A DNA stretch of 64,000 bases, from the NCBI GenBank assembly GCA_000727475.1, contig KL647304.1, positions 1,378,231 to 1,442,230 on the forward strand, in the 5' to 3' direction. Shown piece after piece: positions 46,303 to 59,157 of the stretch (its first letter is position 1; each line of letters starts with the position of its first letter). The translations under genes were made by a program, and so were the position numbers. Under the pieces are notes generated by a model. The model was not told where the DNA came from. It did not search any database and saw only the letters and a program-made list of their open reading frames with translations. This DNA is from Sarcocystis neurona. Its lineage: Eukaryota; Apicomplexa; Conoidasida; Eucoccidiorida; Sarcocystidae.

Positions 46303-49300
46303 ATGCGGGCATGCAAGATGGGACTATCAGAAGTTGAGAGGTCCCTCCAGCCTTCTGCTGCACGTCAGACCTCCTGTCGATGGAGGTACGGAAGACACGG
46401 TTGCCCGGAGGACAACAGAGCAGATTTGGCTTGCAGCTTCGCATCCGTTGTTCTGCCGCTTTTCTGGAAGGCCAAGCTCGACCGCGTGCAGTTTTCGTCG
46501 TCAGCTGAGAACCGTTCGCCGACTGCGAATCTTCTCCCACACAAGAGTGTTACAACAGAGGATCTAGGTGTGCTTGGTAATTTTGATGAGAATGATGCAA
46601 GTGGGTGGTACGATAATGGCGGATACGGCAGTGGCCGTCGCCGACAAGAGGGTCACGGCCTGTTGATTGCGGTCCGGTCAGAAGGCGATCTGAGATGTAA
46701 GTACTCTGCAGCTCTGTCGAGCGCCCGCTGTTCTGACGCAGAGGCTGAGAAACTGAGACGCGGAGGCGAAATCAAAACAGATTTGGCTGCCCTAGATATG
46801 TCCCTGTGCGGGGACGCCGAGATGCAGCGCTTTTCGCGGACGGCTGAGCGATGTCGACGTGCAGTTTGTGAACCGCAGCATTCTTCACTCTGCACAGGAA
46901 AGAGTGATTATCCAAAGCCACTCGCAGGTGTGCAACGCGTCAGCGAAGAAAACAAAGTGCAGCCGTACGACCCTTCCATTGCGGAAGGCGTCGAAGGTGA
47001 CATTCAGCAGTCTCCAACAGTTACAGCACTCCGTGCTCCAGCACCTCAGCAGTGTGTGCACAGGTCGACACCTTCTGCATTTCCCGGCGAGTCACCCAGG
47101 AATCGAATCTACGGAGCAGGAGCGCCGCAGCAGCAGGTAGTTCGCAGCGAAGACGATATCCTTCACGGAGAGAATTTTTCACAGAGCATTTGTTCTTTGG
47201 TAGGTCAAGGCAAATCAGGAGTCATTTCCAGGGGGAAGCAGGATCAAGGAGCTAAAACGGACCCTTCGGCAAGGAAGGTGGTCGAAGAGTTAAATCGTGT
47301 TAAAGTTGAAATAGCGCATAACAGGATGAGAGAACATATGGCAGATATGCTGCGTTTCCTTGACCGAATACAAGCGAAGCACGCGCGTCGACGGACTACA
47401 GCTGCTTTCCGGCTTCGAGCAGCAAAGAGTTCTGACGGGCCAGGAACCCTTTCGTATGCAGCCCTGCATTGTCTCACAGGAATCACAGGATGCGCGGCCA
47501 CCAGAGGGGAATCCTCATTAGCGGCTGCCACCACCCGCCGTGTCGCTATAGGAGAAACTCCAGAAGCAGCACCTTTGCGACGGCTGGCGGGTGGCACAGC
47601 AGAAAAAGTCAAGGACGGTGATGCAGCAGGGAAGCGGAAGCGAAACGTGGCAGAGGATAAAGTGGGTAGTCGAGGGAAGTCTGCAACCGAGAGAGTGGGA
47701 CACACTGTCTCACCGACGAAAGCGGAGAAGAATGCTGCAAGAGAGGTAGGAAACTCAGCTTATGTTGGAGGGAGAATGAAGTCAACTGCAGCACTAGACA
47801 ACAGGGATGTTGACGCTGCATTAAGAAATGGAGATGCAGCAGGTGCAGAGGCTGCAGCAGCCGAGACAAGAATACGCGCTGCACCACCCACTTCTTCACC
47901 GGCGCCGACTGAAAACGTAGGTGATACGTTTTCAGGTGATACTGAAAACGTAGCTGATGCGCAAGTCTCTACACACGCCGGGCATACGCAGGGAACGGTC
48001 CTAGCAGACGACGCGAAGCCTTCGCCGGCAGCAGCTGAAATTCCACCGCGGGAGGAGACTACCACAACGGAGGGAGTAAAGGACAGCATTGAAAAGAGTG
48101 ACTCTAATGTTGTAGGGAGAGAAATAAGGGGAGGGGAGACGGCATTGGAGGCAGGAGCCTCAGAGAAAATGGAAGCCTCATCAAATAGGGAGGAGGTGCC
48201 TGCAGGTACGACAAGCGAAGAAGGCGGCTGCAGAGACAGTTCCCCCTGTGTCTGTCCTCGCCCGCGTCTGATATCGTCCTTTGAAGGAGTGGCAGCTCCT
48301 GTGAAGAACCGACTGCATTTATCAGCTGCAGCGCAGCCTAGGAAGAAGAAGTGGATTTGGGCCGACGATGGGATAGACACAGTTGAGACGGCGATTGTGC
48401 AAAACGACATCAGAAGGACAATAATTGAAATGTCTCTAGGGGGCACGGAGAAGAATGCAGAAAAGATGGAACAGCATAAAACTGGAAAGAAGTCGGCGTA
48501 CAACAAAGGGCAGGAGGTGAAGGGTGGAAGCACAAGTCGCTGTGAACCGCACCAAATATTATGCGCCTCCGCAGTAGACCCGCTCGGGATTTTCTTTGAA
48601 AAAGCAAGGTCACCTCGACGCACTGAGAGGCATGCAAACCAAAAGCAGGTCGAACAGATTTCAGACGTAGCAGTAACGTGTACAGCCGTAGAGAGAATGA
48701 ATTTTGATAAAGGTAGCGGTAGACACGCTTGGGGAGAAGCTTTCAAGGACGGGCAGCAGGACCTGGAAGAAGCAACAGCAGAAGCAGCTCGGGCAGCAAA
48801 AAAACAAGTCATTACAGGAACTAAAAGAAGAGAAGCTGCTCCAGAACAACAGCTGCGGACGTATTTAGCAGTAGTACACCGATTTATCGAGATGGACGCG
48901 AACGCAGAAGATGGAGGCGGGGCGGCACCCCTCCCCGTGACTCTGCCAAACAGAGCAGCGGCTCGAGCTAAGTTTCAAATCCAAGAAGGGGAATCCGGTG
49001 CAGAATTGGCACAAAGAGAGGGATATTGGCAAGGGCGAGCGAAATCTGTAAAAAAATACGATATAGGTGGCTTCGTGGAGGCAGCACCCGTCCTGCCGCA
49101 GCACAGAGGAGGACTGTTGGAGGAGCGCACACCGGAAGAAGTTGACCAGCGTGTGTCGGCTGCAGAAGGGAAAGTTAGTGAATTTGGAGGCGTGGAATGC
49201 AAACTGTCGCGAATGGCAGGCGCGGGAAAAGTCGGGAAGACGTTGGATGCGACGTCGCTCATAGAGCCAGAGGTGTTCTCAGACGGGAATGTAGACGCGA

Positions 49301-52300
49301 ACATTACAGAAGAAGAAAGAGATCTTGCAAGCTTTGAGGATGCACCACTTGAACTTGTTCTAGTGCAGTCTGAGGGAAAAATTTCTGCAGAGCAAAAAAG
49401 TGCAGTGGGTCTTCAAAGCAACGAAAACCCTCAAGAAATTGAAGAGAGCAGATTGGCAGCGGACAAAGCCAGAGACGTCAATTCAAACGTTGCGAGAAAG
49501 CCCGAAGCCGAGTCGGCAAAGGCTACGGAGTGTGTCAGGCTCTCGGCGAAAACGGAAGTAGAGGAAGTAAACGGTACACGACGAAATAGTTCCGGCACGA
49601 GGATGCCAGACTTTGAAAGCCGTTCGCATTCAGCAGAGGAAGCGAACACCCCCACGTCTGGTGCGATTTCTTCTCGCTGCAAAGCAGGTACGTTCCCGTA
49701 GAAGCAAGAAAGACGCCTCGCAAAACTGCTGCTGAGCACGTACAGTAAAGTCCGAGCAGTTTATTTGGCTGCAAGTTTTCGCGGAGAATTGTCTGCATCC
49801 GAGACAGCAGCAAATGCGCACGAATCTCACCCTCTAGCCCCCTTGACGACGCAGAAAATCCTCACCGTTGTGGCAACATGAGGATGACGAGCACGCCAAA
49901 TGCAGACCAAGGTACTTTAACGAAGCCGCAGCCGATGCTGGAACGCAGCCGCAATTTTGCAAATACAGCTGTCGCCAACGCTGGTGTATATTTTCGGTGT
50001 GGGCACGTGGTGTCTGTTTTTGCAGAGGCAGAGCCTGAGGAGAGCAACGCAGGCTCGGGAGCTGCTCCGCAGGAGAAGAACATATTCGATTTAAATACTC
50101 TGCACCACGTCGTGTCCAATGGAGTAGGCCTGCAAACTGCTTCGGTGGCCGGCAATGCATCCGTACCCCAACACGCAAAAATCTCAGGCGACAGCGCATT
50201 TTTGCCTGCTCCTTTTTTGCCCGCTATCAGCGGTTGTGGGCTCGAATCCGTTGAAAAAGAGGACCGGATTCTTGAGGAGACGCATCGTTCGTGCAAAGAT
50301 GTCAAAGTCGAAGGCAACGTGGAGAAACAGAAAGAGGCTTTTGTTGCTAAAGAAAATGGCCTCAAGGGGCAGAGTGAGACTTGTATGGCGCAGGCAGGTG
50401 ATCTCCGCCGAAAGATCGAAGCCTCTGCAGAAGGCGACGACCCGAAACAGCGAACAGGAGTGTCGACAGAAAGACGGGGTGGCCTGGAACCTCGTGCAGC
50501 GCCTCCTGGGGAGGGGAACTACCAGCTTGAGGGCGTGCCTACGCAGGTAAACGAACCGCAGAGAGCGCAAGAAACTGCGCACATGAGTTGGTGTCAAGAC
50601 GGCACTGAGACCCCTATCACTAGGGTGGCCAGCAGGGCAACAACAGTTCCTTCTTCGTTCGGAACGCTTCAGCTGTCTTCTCAAGAAAATATCTTCGAAG
50701 AAGACGGTCCTCAGATTTCCGTCCTGACAAGAAGAAAAACAGATATTTTTGCGTCCCCGAATGACTTTGCAACGGAAGCGTCCGAGGAGGTCCCAGCGGT
50801 GGCGGGGCCGGTGGAGACTACAGCAGTCCCCGCAGCACAGAAAAATCCTGCTCCTGAAAACAAGGTAGAAAATGTTGTTGAAAGTGCTACAAATGTGAAC
50901 AGAGCAGGACGAAGAGGGACACCTGCAGCAGATGGAGAGACAGCTTCCGCCTTGAAGCAAGTGAACACTTCAGGATCGACGGAAAAGACGCAAAAGAGCA
51001 CTTTCGAAACTGCGGTTGCCTCGAAGCGTGTCTTCTCTTCCGTGTGTGGTCCTGGGCGCACCATCGGCGCGCAAAACGTCTCGGGTCACACAGTCAGCAA
51101 CAGGAGTATTGGCGCAGGCGGAGCTGTCGAAGGCCAAGGACGGGGCGACAGTGCAGCAAGGCGGGCTGGAACAGGCACCGCGTGGAGAGCTGCCCATGAC
51201 ACCTCTCCTCCTTCTGAAAAGGATACAAGCACTGACATAGCCACGCCCACAGCTGTTCGCGTGTGTGACCGCTGCGGTGGGGAAGCCAAAATGGCGGAGC
51301 TGTGGCCTAGCAACGCTACCCCTGTCGCCCCATTTCTGCGGAGACGAGGACGGGGTGGTGCATACACGACTAAAGATCTCTCGATGCTTAGTGGAGGGTA
51401 CTGGTATTGCAGCAAGCGCAGTTATTCTTTCAGGCTGGCGCCTCAGCCTCTCCGCCGTCGAGACCCTGCGTACGTCGCAAGTCAAGCTGCTGGAATGCGA
51501 GCGCGCGCAATCCAGCAGAACCTGTTGCTGAGCATCCAGAGAGAAGTTCGATTGAGCCGTAGGCGCGTGCGTTCCATGTACTACTGGCCCAAATCTTTCG
51601 TGCATGCTTGCGCGTCTGCTGTGCTCACAAAAGCTACGATGATGGCTGCAGGGTCTCTTGTTGCACCTTTGTGTCACTGCTCGATTGACTCTGAAGGCTG
51701 CGGCTACTGTCTACCAGACACCTCACTTGCCGACGCGTCTTCGCTGATCCACAGACACTTGAAATCCGCAGAAGGCAGCGACCCTAATTCCTGCGGAGCT
51801 GAAGCAGCCTCTCAGCACCTCGATTGTTCATCGCACAGCGGAGAAGGCAGTCACTGTCCTTGTGGGACGAGTGGCCTTAGCCTAGAACAGCTGGCGCTAA
51901 TGGACGGCTGCTGTTGGTGCAGCCGAGCAGCACGATGCCCCGCGGATGTCCCACCAGTGAAGGGACGCAGTGAAGGGAAGCACCAGCAGCGCGGTGGCTC
52001 GTCGGCGCGACTCGGGGGGCAAGACGGACTGCAGGAGGAGGCAGATCCGTGGCAGGAGGCGCAGGATTTCAACGAGAGGAAGGCGCAAGCGCCATTCCAC
52101 AACCAGAAGCGGGAGTCGCAGCAGGGGTGTGAGACCAGGGGGCCCAGTCCACTTGTGCGCCGAGGAACTCAGCAAATTTTGTCAGGCGCTGCCTCCTACT
52201 CAAATCGAATTTATCCTCCCGCCTTCATGGAAAGATACCGTCCGCCTCTCATTGCTCTGTGGTCTCTCGTAGATGCCCAGGTGGTTGAGGTAAGGATGCC

Positions 52301-55300
52301 TTGGGATCGACGCTCTCTGCTGAGACTGCCCTGCTTGCAGGCACAGCTGCAACGTGGAGGGTTCCCTCTGGTCCTTTTCAGAAGTTGAACAAAGAAAACG
52401 CAGGCAACAGGCCTGCTCCAACACTCACACTGACCAGGAGACATACAGTGGGTAGTTTGCAGTCGACTCTGCGGAGCTCTGTCTTGCTTCGACGTGCCCG
52501 AGGCTGAGCGCTCTTGACGTTTTGCTGCAGCTGTACTTTTTGAGCTTACTATGCGACTGTCCGGGGGCGTAGCAGGTGCCCGTTCAGACGCATGTGTGGA
52601 CAGCAGTAGACGTGCACCTGGCTTGGGGAACGGCAGCAGGAATAAGGGAAAACTAAAACTTGACAGAGATTGTTTCTGGCTACTTAGCCACTGGTACAGT
52701 CGAAGTCAACTCAGGTCACATTTTCGCGGTTGGCTTGCGGTTCTTGTCCATTTTTCAGATGACGCGACAGCAGTGCTCTTCCGCTGTTGGTCTACAAAAC
52801 TGTCAGCAGCGCGCCGTCTTCGTAGGCAGTCTTCGCAACACACGTGAAATGTCTATTCGCCTCTAAGTTGTCTTTATGTAGTGCACGGCCGGCTTTCTCG
52901 GTACTGCTAACGTATCTGCTCCTACTACACTCGTGCGGACACAAAGCGCACTTCGGCCCCTTTTGCTATTTCTGAGGGCACAGCAAATCTTACTACGAGT
53001 CCACGGATGAACACTTGCAGGCTTTTCAAGCCGTGCCACTTTTCTGTTGGCTGCACACAGGCAGAACACTGCTTGGACCTTGTGTTCCTTCTCGTTTAGT
53101 TACAGCGACGAGCTGCGTAGGGCACGTGCGACTACCGCTCTTCTTTCCCAGTCTTGTCTCAGTTGGGGCCGCGGCAACGCCACTGATGTGCTGTTGGTGG
53201 ATAAGCTTTTTCAGCGACTCCTGCGGCGCCTGGTTACGTCATCCTGCACGAGGTCTTTGTTTTCTATATCAGCTGCATGAAATCCTCGAAGTCCTGAGAC
53301 GTGCCGTCCCCGCACCTACCTGTTTTCCACCACTATTGCCTCCTTCGTGGTCTGGGGGCCATCGCGTTGGTTGCCCTTTCAGTCTCTTTCTTACGCGGCG
53401 TTCCGTCGGTCTCACTGGGTCCCCTCTGCAGGTGGCAGGGACATTCTCACCATCGCCATGGAAGGACGTGTATCGTATGCATTGGGACCGTTGGCTGGGG
53501 GGCTTTGCCCTAGACCTTTATTCTGTTGCTCCGCGGGACATGCTCCTGCAGCAGGAGAGATTCGTTGGCCTTCGGGTGGATGACAGACACAAGAACGTTC
53601 TGTCTAGGGGGTGGTGGGTGTGCCCTTTCTATCCTAGAGCGAAGGAGGAGGCCGTGCTTCAAGTTGCTGTGAAATTTCGAGTCGACGGCGTGTGGCGATG
53701 CGAACCAATGCTGCCAATTCATCGGGTAAGCGAGACGCGGGTGACGGCCTCTGCCGGCGGCGGCGCTGACGGATGAAGCTCTGTGCCGTTTTCCCTACGA
53801 AGTAGAAACCAGATGCGGCCCCAGGGAAGGACCCCGAGTGTGACGTCTGACGCAGAGATGAGCCAACTTTGCGACACCTACTCATTCGTATTTTCCGCCT
53901 TATCTACCGGACCTTCACCTGCTTGTTGAAAACTGTGCCTGTTTGTCTGCTTGCGGGCTTTTCCTCACGAGTCAGCTTCACCTGCACGTCCAGAAATTTC
54001 ATTAGCGGAGATTGTGTCGCTTAAAGCGGGAGCGCGGCAGTTTTTATTTAGCCCGGCGCCAAGCATTCACCGCACGCTTCCGCTCCCAATTCACACGAAG
54101 GGCGTTGAAACCTGGAGAAATCTTTTCACATGTATAACTCTCATCATGCGCTTAGCAGGACAGTTGCGTCTACATGGCAAGTGGCACTAGAAAGTCCACA
54201 GGCGGGTTTAGCATTTGAAAGGGGCTTCCGTCCCCTGTGCTTTATGCTTGCCCGCCCGCTCTTCCTTCGGTTTATGTTATTACTTCCCTCGCGGTTCCCG
54301 CGCAGTGTCGCTTCCCCCTCTAGTGTGCGGTGTCTATTTCTAACGCTCTCGCACGCTATAGCGTATATTTTTTTGTATGCTTCTTGGCGCTAACCTCTGC
54401 CTGAGTAAAGAGACCGTTTTTTTACTTCTTGGTGTGGTTGCGCAGGATGAGCAGGGCCGCGCAGTGAATCTGCTGGTGGTGTATCAAGGCCAGCTCGTGA
54501 CTTCGCCCCAAACGGGTCAGACGCAGTACTTCTTCAAGGGCATGGACCTTTCTCCGCTGACATATAATCCGTCGCGATCACCTGCATACCAGGCGGATGG
54601 GCCTGTTCTTGTGCAGCCGTCTGCTGAAGATGTAGAGCTGGAAGAGGCTCTGATGTTCCACCATCGCAGGTGCTGGAATCCTCCCTCCAGCCGTCCTCTC
54701 ATGGCGACGCTTGATCCTCCGAAGACTGGGACGGCACCGTTTCCTCGTGCGATTGGAGCAGATGAAGAGGCCCGAGAGGGAAATACCGAGGATGAAGCAA
54801 AAGCGGAGGCAGCAGACAGAGCAGGAGCAGGAGGAGAGGACGCAGGGGAACAGGAGACGAAGGGGGAAGCAAAAGAACAAAAAGGGCAAGCAGAAGACGA
54901 AGAAGGGCAAGCAGAAGAGGAACAAGCGAAGGCAGAAGGGAGGAAGGGCACAGTCGGGAGTTCCGGCGGAGCAAGTCTGCAGATGCCGCAAACTGCAAGT
55001 TGTGGAAGCCCCGGGACTTGGACGGCGAAGCAGTGTGAGCACAGTGAGCTGCAGCGGCAGCGCCTGGTTGCAGACGAAGGTGGCGAGGCAACTGACGAAG
55101 CGCCGCCTGCCGATCCAGCGACTCAGAATTTTGAGGGTGGCGCTGCAGGATTAGAAAGTCACGTTGCGTTGCCTTCACGACAGGAGGAAAAGGATGAGAT
55201 GTTGACCAGAGAAGAAGACGTCCTGGGGCATGTCTGCTGCGGGGACCAGAAAGGTCAGCTTGCTGATGGAAATCGCGCACGAGGAACACTTGAGCAGAAG

Positions 55301-58300
55301 ACCGGGGAGGGTCACGAGGAGGGAGAGATCCTTCAGCAGAATCAGTGGACAGTAAGGGAAAACAGGAGTGCAGAGCCTCCGATAGTCCTTGACGAAGAGA
55401 AAGGTGATGGAGAATGGGGCAAACGACGGGAGTCTAAAGGTGGAAATTATGTCGACGCTATCTACAAAAAGGCACCTGAAGAGGAGAGAGAAGACACATG
55501 GAAGCAGTTTGAAGTGGAACAGAATCGCACACAGCGTGAGGGCGAGACATTTGATGTCAGCGAGACTGCAGCAACAGACCCCCCAGCGGCGCCTTCACCG
55601 TCACGAAAACAACGAGCCGCTGCAGGCACACCGGAACAACTACGGACTGCTGACGCCGACGCTGTAGCTGTGGGCACTGCTACTGTCCCTCTGGTCGCTT
55701 CCAAGTCAGAACCTTCGGGTGGAACACGGCAGGCAAGAGAGAAACAGATGGAGGAAGGGCGAGGCGATAGTAGTGAGACGAAATGCGACGATATCCGAAA
55801 TGGGAAACAAGATGGCGAAACCCCTGCAGGGCCCAGTCCACCTCAAGAATTCGCCGCAAAACCCAGAGCTGTCGCGTCGTCCGCATGTGAAGGGCTTCTG
55901 ACAATGAGGGTGTCTGGTCCAGCATGTAGTCTACGACGGGAAGGGGAGAGGATAGACGACAGAGACTTGAGGGCAGTAGCGGTAGACCAGCGAGCTGCTG
56001 TTGCTGTCCTTGCGGGTGCTGGCGCAATAGGTGCTCGACCAGGCACTGAACAGAGCGGATTTTCTGTCAGCGCGTTAAGAGAAGGCAGAGCAGCCACAGA
56101 TGTCTCGACGCCTCGATTAAATCGAGGATTCTCTGCATATGGCAGCACGCTGGGTGTGGCCGAAGAAGGGCCAACCCCGCCAGCAGGGGAAGGAGACCCA
56201 GCTATTCAGAGTGCTGCAGCAGGAGCGCTTCGGCGTGTAAGCACGCTAGGCAAAAGCTGCTGGCCAACTAATGTGACCAGACACCTGCAGACCCCGGACG
56301 TTTTTCATGAGTTGAGTAGTCTGGATGTAGCGGGCAGACGCACGGCAGCTGAAGGGGCGCGCTTGAAGAGGGGCCTGACACTGCAGTGCGGCTCTTACAT
56401 GATACCGCACCCCGACAAAACTGAAAGCGGAGGCGCTGACGCTTTTTTTATTGCTACCCCTGTGCCCCCGTCCTCTCGCTATTCCAAGCGCTTTGCTTGC
56501 ATGGATATTCCCCTGGCGCGCTCTTCCACGCCGCCACTCAGATCCATTCCTCCTTCGCGGCAGCGAGGAATACACACTCAGGCTGGAAAGGAAAATCTTA
56601 ACGACCGCAGCACCAGCTGTGCATGTACGCTGGTGTCTCCCCACTCTGAAGATGACAAAAACGGAGAAGCTTTCGCGACGACAAGGTCTTCCGTTGTCGC
56701 ATCTCCTCTTTCTTCGTTTAGCTCACCTTCTCCTTCTTCCTTAACCAAAACGTCATCTCTGGATTCCTCTTCGACAAACGTAGGAGGAGTGTCTGCTTCT
56801 TCTTCGCCCGCAGAATGGCCTCCTGACTCTTCCACCAAACGGAATATTGGGGCGAACGGTGATAGTGTTGCTGGAGTTTCCGCAGGAGGCGACGGACAGC
56901 CACAGCAGCCAGCGCGGCAAGCCGTCTACCGGAAGGCTGCGTGTGCGTATAGTAGGGACGGTGCTACTGCGGTTGCTCTTCGACGCGCCACTGGTGATGC
57001 CGCACCATTTTCAGCAGCGGCACGTGTTACGAATTCCTCTTCGCACACGGTCGGCGCTGCTGAAAATGTTACTGTCTCTAAGACATCAGTCGCTCCAGGT
57101 GCTGTCCTGTCGGGTAAGTTTGCTGGCCAAGCTTCTGTTTCCGGCTGCTGAGCCAGCGGGATCGCAGTGGTGTGCGCGATTGTGTCTGCAAGTTTAGTGG
57201 CAGGGTAGTCTTCGCGGTGCGTCCCGAGAATCTGTGTGGTAACTCGTCAAGCGCAGCACGGTACCCCGTTTAGAGCTGCTCCCCAGACCGGTTGTGTGTC
57301 TTGTGGTGCAGATGCTGCCGCCTTCACAGAGACGGTTGAGAGCTCGTGCACGTTCGAGATCGGCAAGAACTTGCCTGAGGACGAGGGGACCACAGTTCAG
57401 ATGCTTTTGCGTGAGGCGCTGGAAGAAAACGCGAATAGTGGTTTGGCTCAGGTGTTGTCTGCCTGTCCATCTCTGAATTACGGTAGTCTTTCTGCTGAAG
57501 CTGCGGAAGAAAGCCAAGAGTTTGGGCCTCGGTATTCAGTGAGCAGCAGCTTTATATGTGCCGGTGCAGCGGTGTGTACGCCTCCGCGTTGGCCAGCAGG
57601 TGCGCCTGTGATGATTGCGGGCGGCTACGGCAGCTCACCGAAGGGAGTCATAATAGGCAGCGGAGGAGAAATGGGAGGCGCAGTGTGTGTGGGTGTGGCT
57701 GATGGGGTGGGCGAGTGGGATTCTTTCGGATTGAATCCTCGGCTTTTTGCAGAGGAGCTGATGCGGGGCTGCTGGGAAGCAGCACACGAAGCTTGGTTCT
57801 GGGAGACGCCCGCGGTGGAGCAACGAGCACTGGAAGTTTTGAAACGCGGCTACAAAGCAACACGAAGCTTCGGTAGCTGCACGGCGTTGGTGGCGTGCTT
57901 AGACACGCGTAGTGAGAAAATGGGGATTGCGAATTTGGGCGACAGCGGTGTCATCATCCTACGGAGACAGCACCAGCCACGACTGATCTACAACAAGATG
58001 ACGTGCGTGCATCGCAGCAAAGAGCAGCAGCACAACTTCAACTGCCCCTACCAACTCAGCCGTCTGCCACCTCCTAGCCAGTATCAACAGCTAGCTGACG
58101 ACGGCAAGCACTCACTCGTACGCGTGTTGCGCAGCGCTACCATGCTGCCCCAGGACACTCCTGAGATGGCCGACGTGTACACAGTCAATACACTCGAAGG
58201 AGACCTCGTCCTGCTGGGCACCGACGGCTTATTTGACAACCTCTTCGATCACGAGATATGCGCACTTGCTAATGCAGCTCTCAGCCCGTATGAAGCTGCT

Positions 58301-59157
58301 CTTCTCAACAACGAAAGCCTCGCCACCAGTGCAGATGCCGTTGCTGCTGCCGTCGCTGAAGCGGCCGCACACAGAAGGTGAGTTCTCTTTGCTGTCTTGC
58401 GACAGACAAAGCACAGAAACAAGACATCATCAATCTTATATATGTGCACACATGGGCGAAGGTGAATGACGCTGAGGATTAAACGCTCAACGAAGCATGC
58501 ACACATACTGTGATATGGTGATATGCGAATTTTTCTACACGTGGAACGCGGGTACGAGAATACTGACTGTTTACCACAGACGAGTCCTGCAGATAACACG
58601 TTTGTACCGATATGTACAAACCTGTTGCGTATGTGTGCGTCTCTATGTACACGCGTATGTAAAAGGTCTGTAGAGGTGTATATGTATATATATTTACACC
58701 TCTACATATATGTATATATGTATGTGTGCTTGACGCATACGCGTATAGAGTGCTAGAATACACGTGCAATTTGAAGTACGCAGCCTCCGTATTCGTACAT
58801 CTCTTCTTGTATTCCTACGTTTTATTGCCTCCACCTTCGTCATTTTGTATCTCTTTGTCGTCCCTGACGAGTTAGTTTGTTGTTCGGGTACACGACGCGT
58901 TCCTGCTTCGTTTTCTCAAATTTGGTTGAGAGGTGCTGTATGATGAATTGGTCGTTCACTCAAAAACTCGTTGTTCCATTTATTCTGCTCTCTGCAGTCG
59001 CGATCCGCTGGCGAAAACTCCATTTATGCGCCACGCTCGACGAGCTCAGACTCATTTCGTGGGTGGAAAGATGGATGATATCACGGTTGTAGCCTGTTGG
59101 GTGACACGCGGACAGCTGCCCCCGGACTACCTGACGGATGAGTCAGAACATGCATGA
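46303..59157 (+). CDS. Giant multi-exon protein with C-terminal PP2C phosphatase
   Basis: Proposed exons: 46303-49687, 49855-52289, 53432-53725, 54446-57113, 57252-58377, 58998-59157, in frame to TGA (about 3355 aa). 46303 is the first ATG of the open frame, so the true start could lie upstream or downstream. Exon 1 encodes ~1130 aa of Glu/Ala/Lys-rich, mostly disordered sequence. Exon 2 ends in a Cys/Arg-rich region (CDRCGGEA, YYWPKSFVHACASAV, CWCSRAARCP) that I do not recognise. Exon 3 and the start of exon 4 (DEQGRAVNLLVVYQGQ, TQYFFKGMDLSPLTYNP) look like a small folded domain of unknown type. The rest of exon 4 is disordered. Exons 5-6 are a PTC7-like PP2C. Junctions 49687/49855, 53725/54446, 57113/57252 and 58377/58998 each have consistent phase. 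Junction 52289/53432 is phase-compatible but spans 1.1 kb that may hide another exon or a gene boundary. A chain of two or three genes remains possible. Confidence 0.55.
57252..59157 (+). CDS. PTC7-like PP2C phosphatase catalytic exons
   Basis: Two exons, 57252-58377 and 58998-59157, joined in phase 2. Motifs in order: GVADGVGEWDSFGL with the metal-binding Asp, GSCTALVACLD, MGIANLGDSGVII, LLGTDGLFDNLFDHE, and in the last exon GGKMDDITVVACW, the closing metal-site motif. This is the layout of the PTC7 branch of metal-dependent Ser/Thr phosphatases (PPM family), which need Mg or Mn. All the acidic motifs are present, so it should be active. An insert of ~60 aa rich in His/Gln/Asn lies between the LGDSG and TDGLFDN motifs. 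PTC7 relatives in other eukaryotes are often mitochondrial; here the domain is fused to a huge N-terminal part, so location cannot be read. It ends EHA at 59157. Listed separately because the phosphatase is certain even if the fusion to upstream exons is not. Confidence 0.9.
58670..58705. repeat. Perfect 11-bp inverted repeat with AT loop in PP2C intron
   Basis: Arms GTAGAGGTGTA (58670-58680) and TACACCTCTAC (58695-58705) are exact reverse complements around a 14-nt TA-rich spacer. More TATG/TATA repeats follow to about 58725. It lies inside the 620-nt intron separating the last two phosphatase exons. Confidence 0.9.

Noticed and set aside
47760..48812. 350-codon open frame on - strand
   Set aside because: Shadow of the Glu/Ala/Lys-rich first exon of the giant PP2C gene; reads as Ser/Cys/Phe-rich noise.
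50970..51677. 235-codon open frame on - strand
   Set aside because: Antisense shadow of the second exon of the giant gene.
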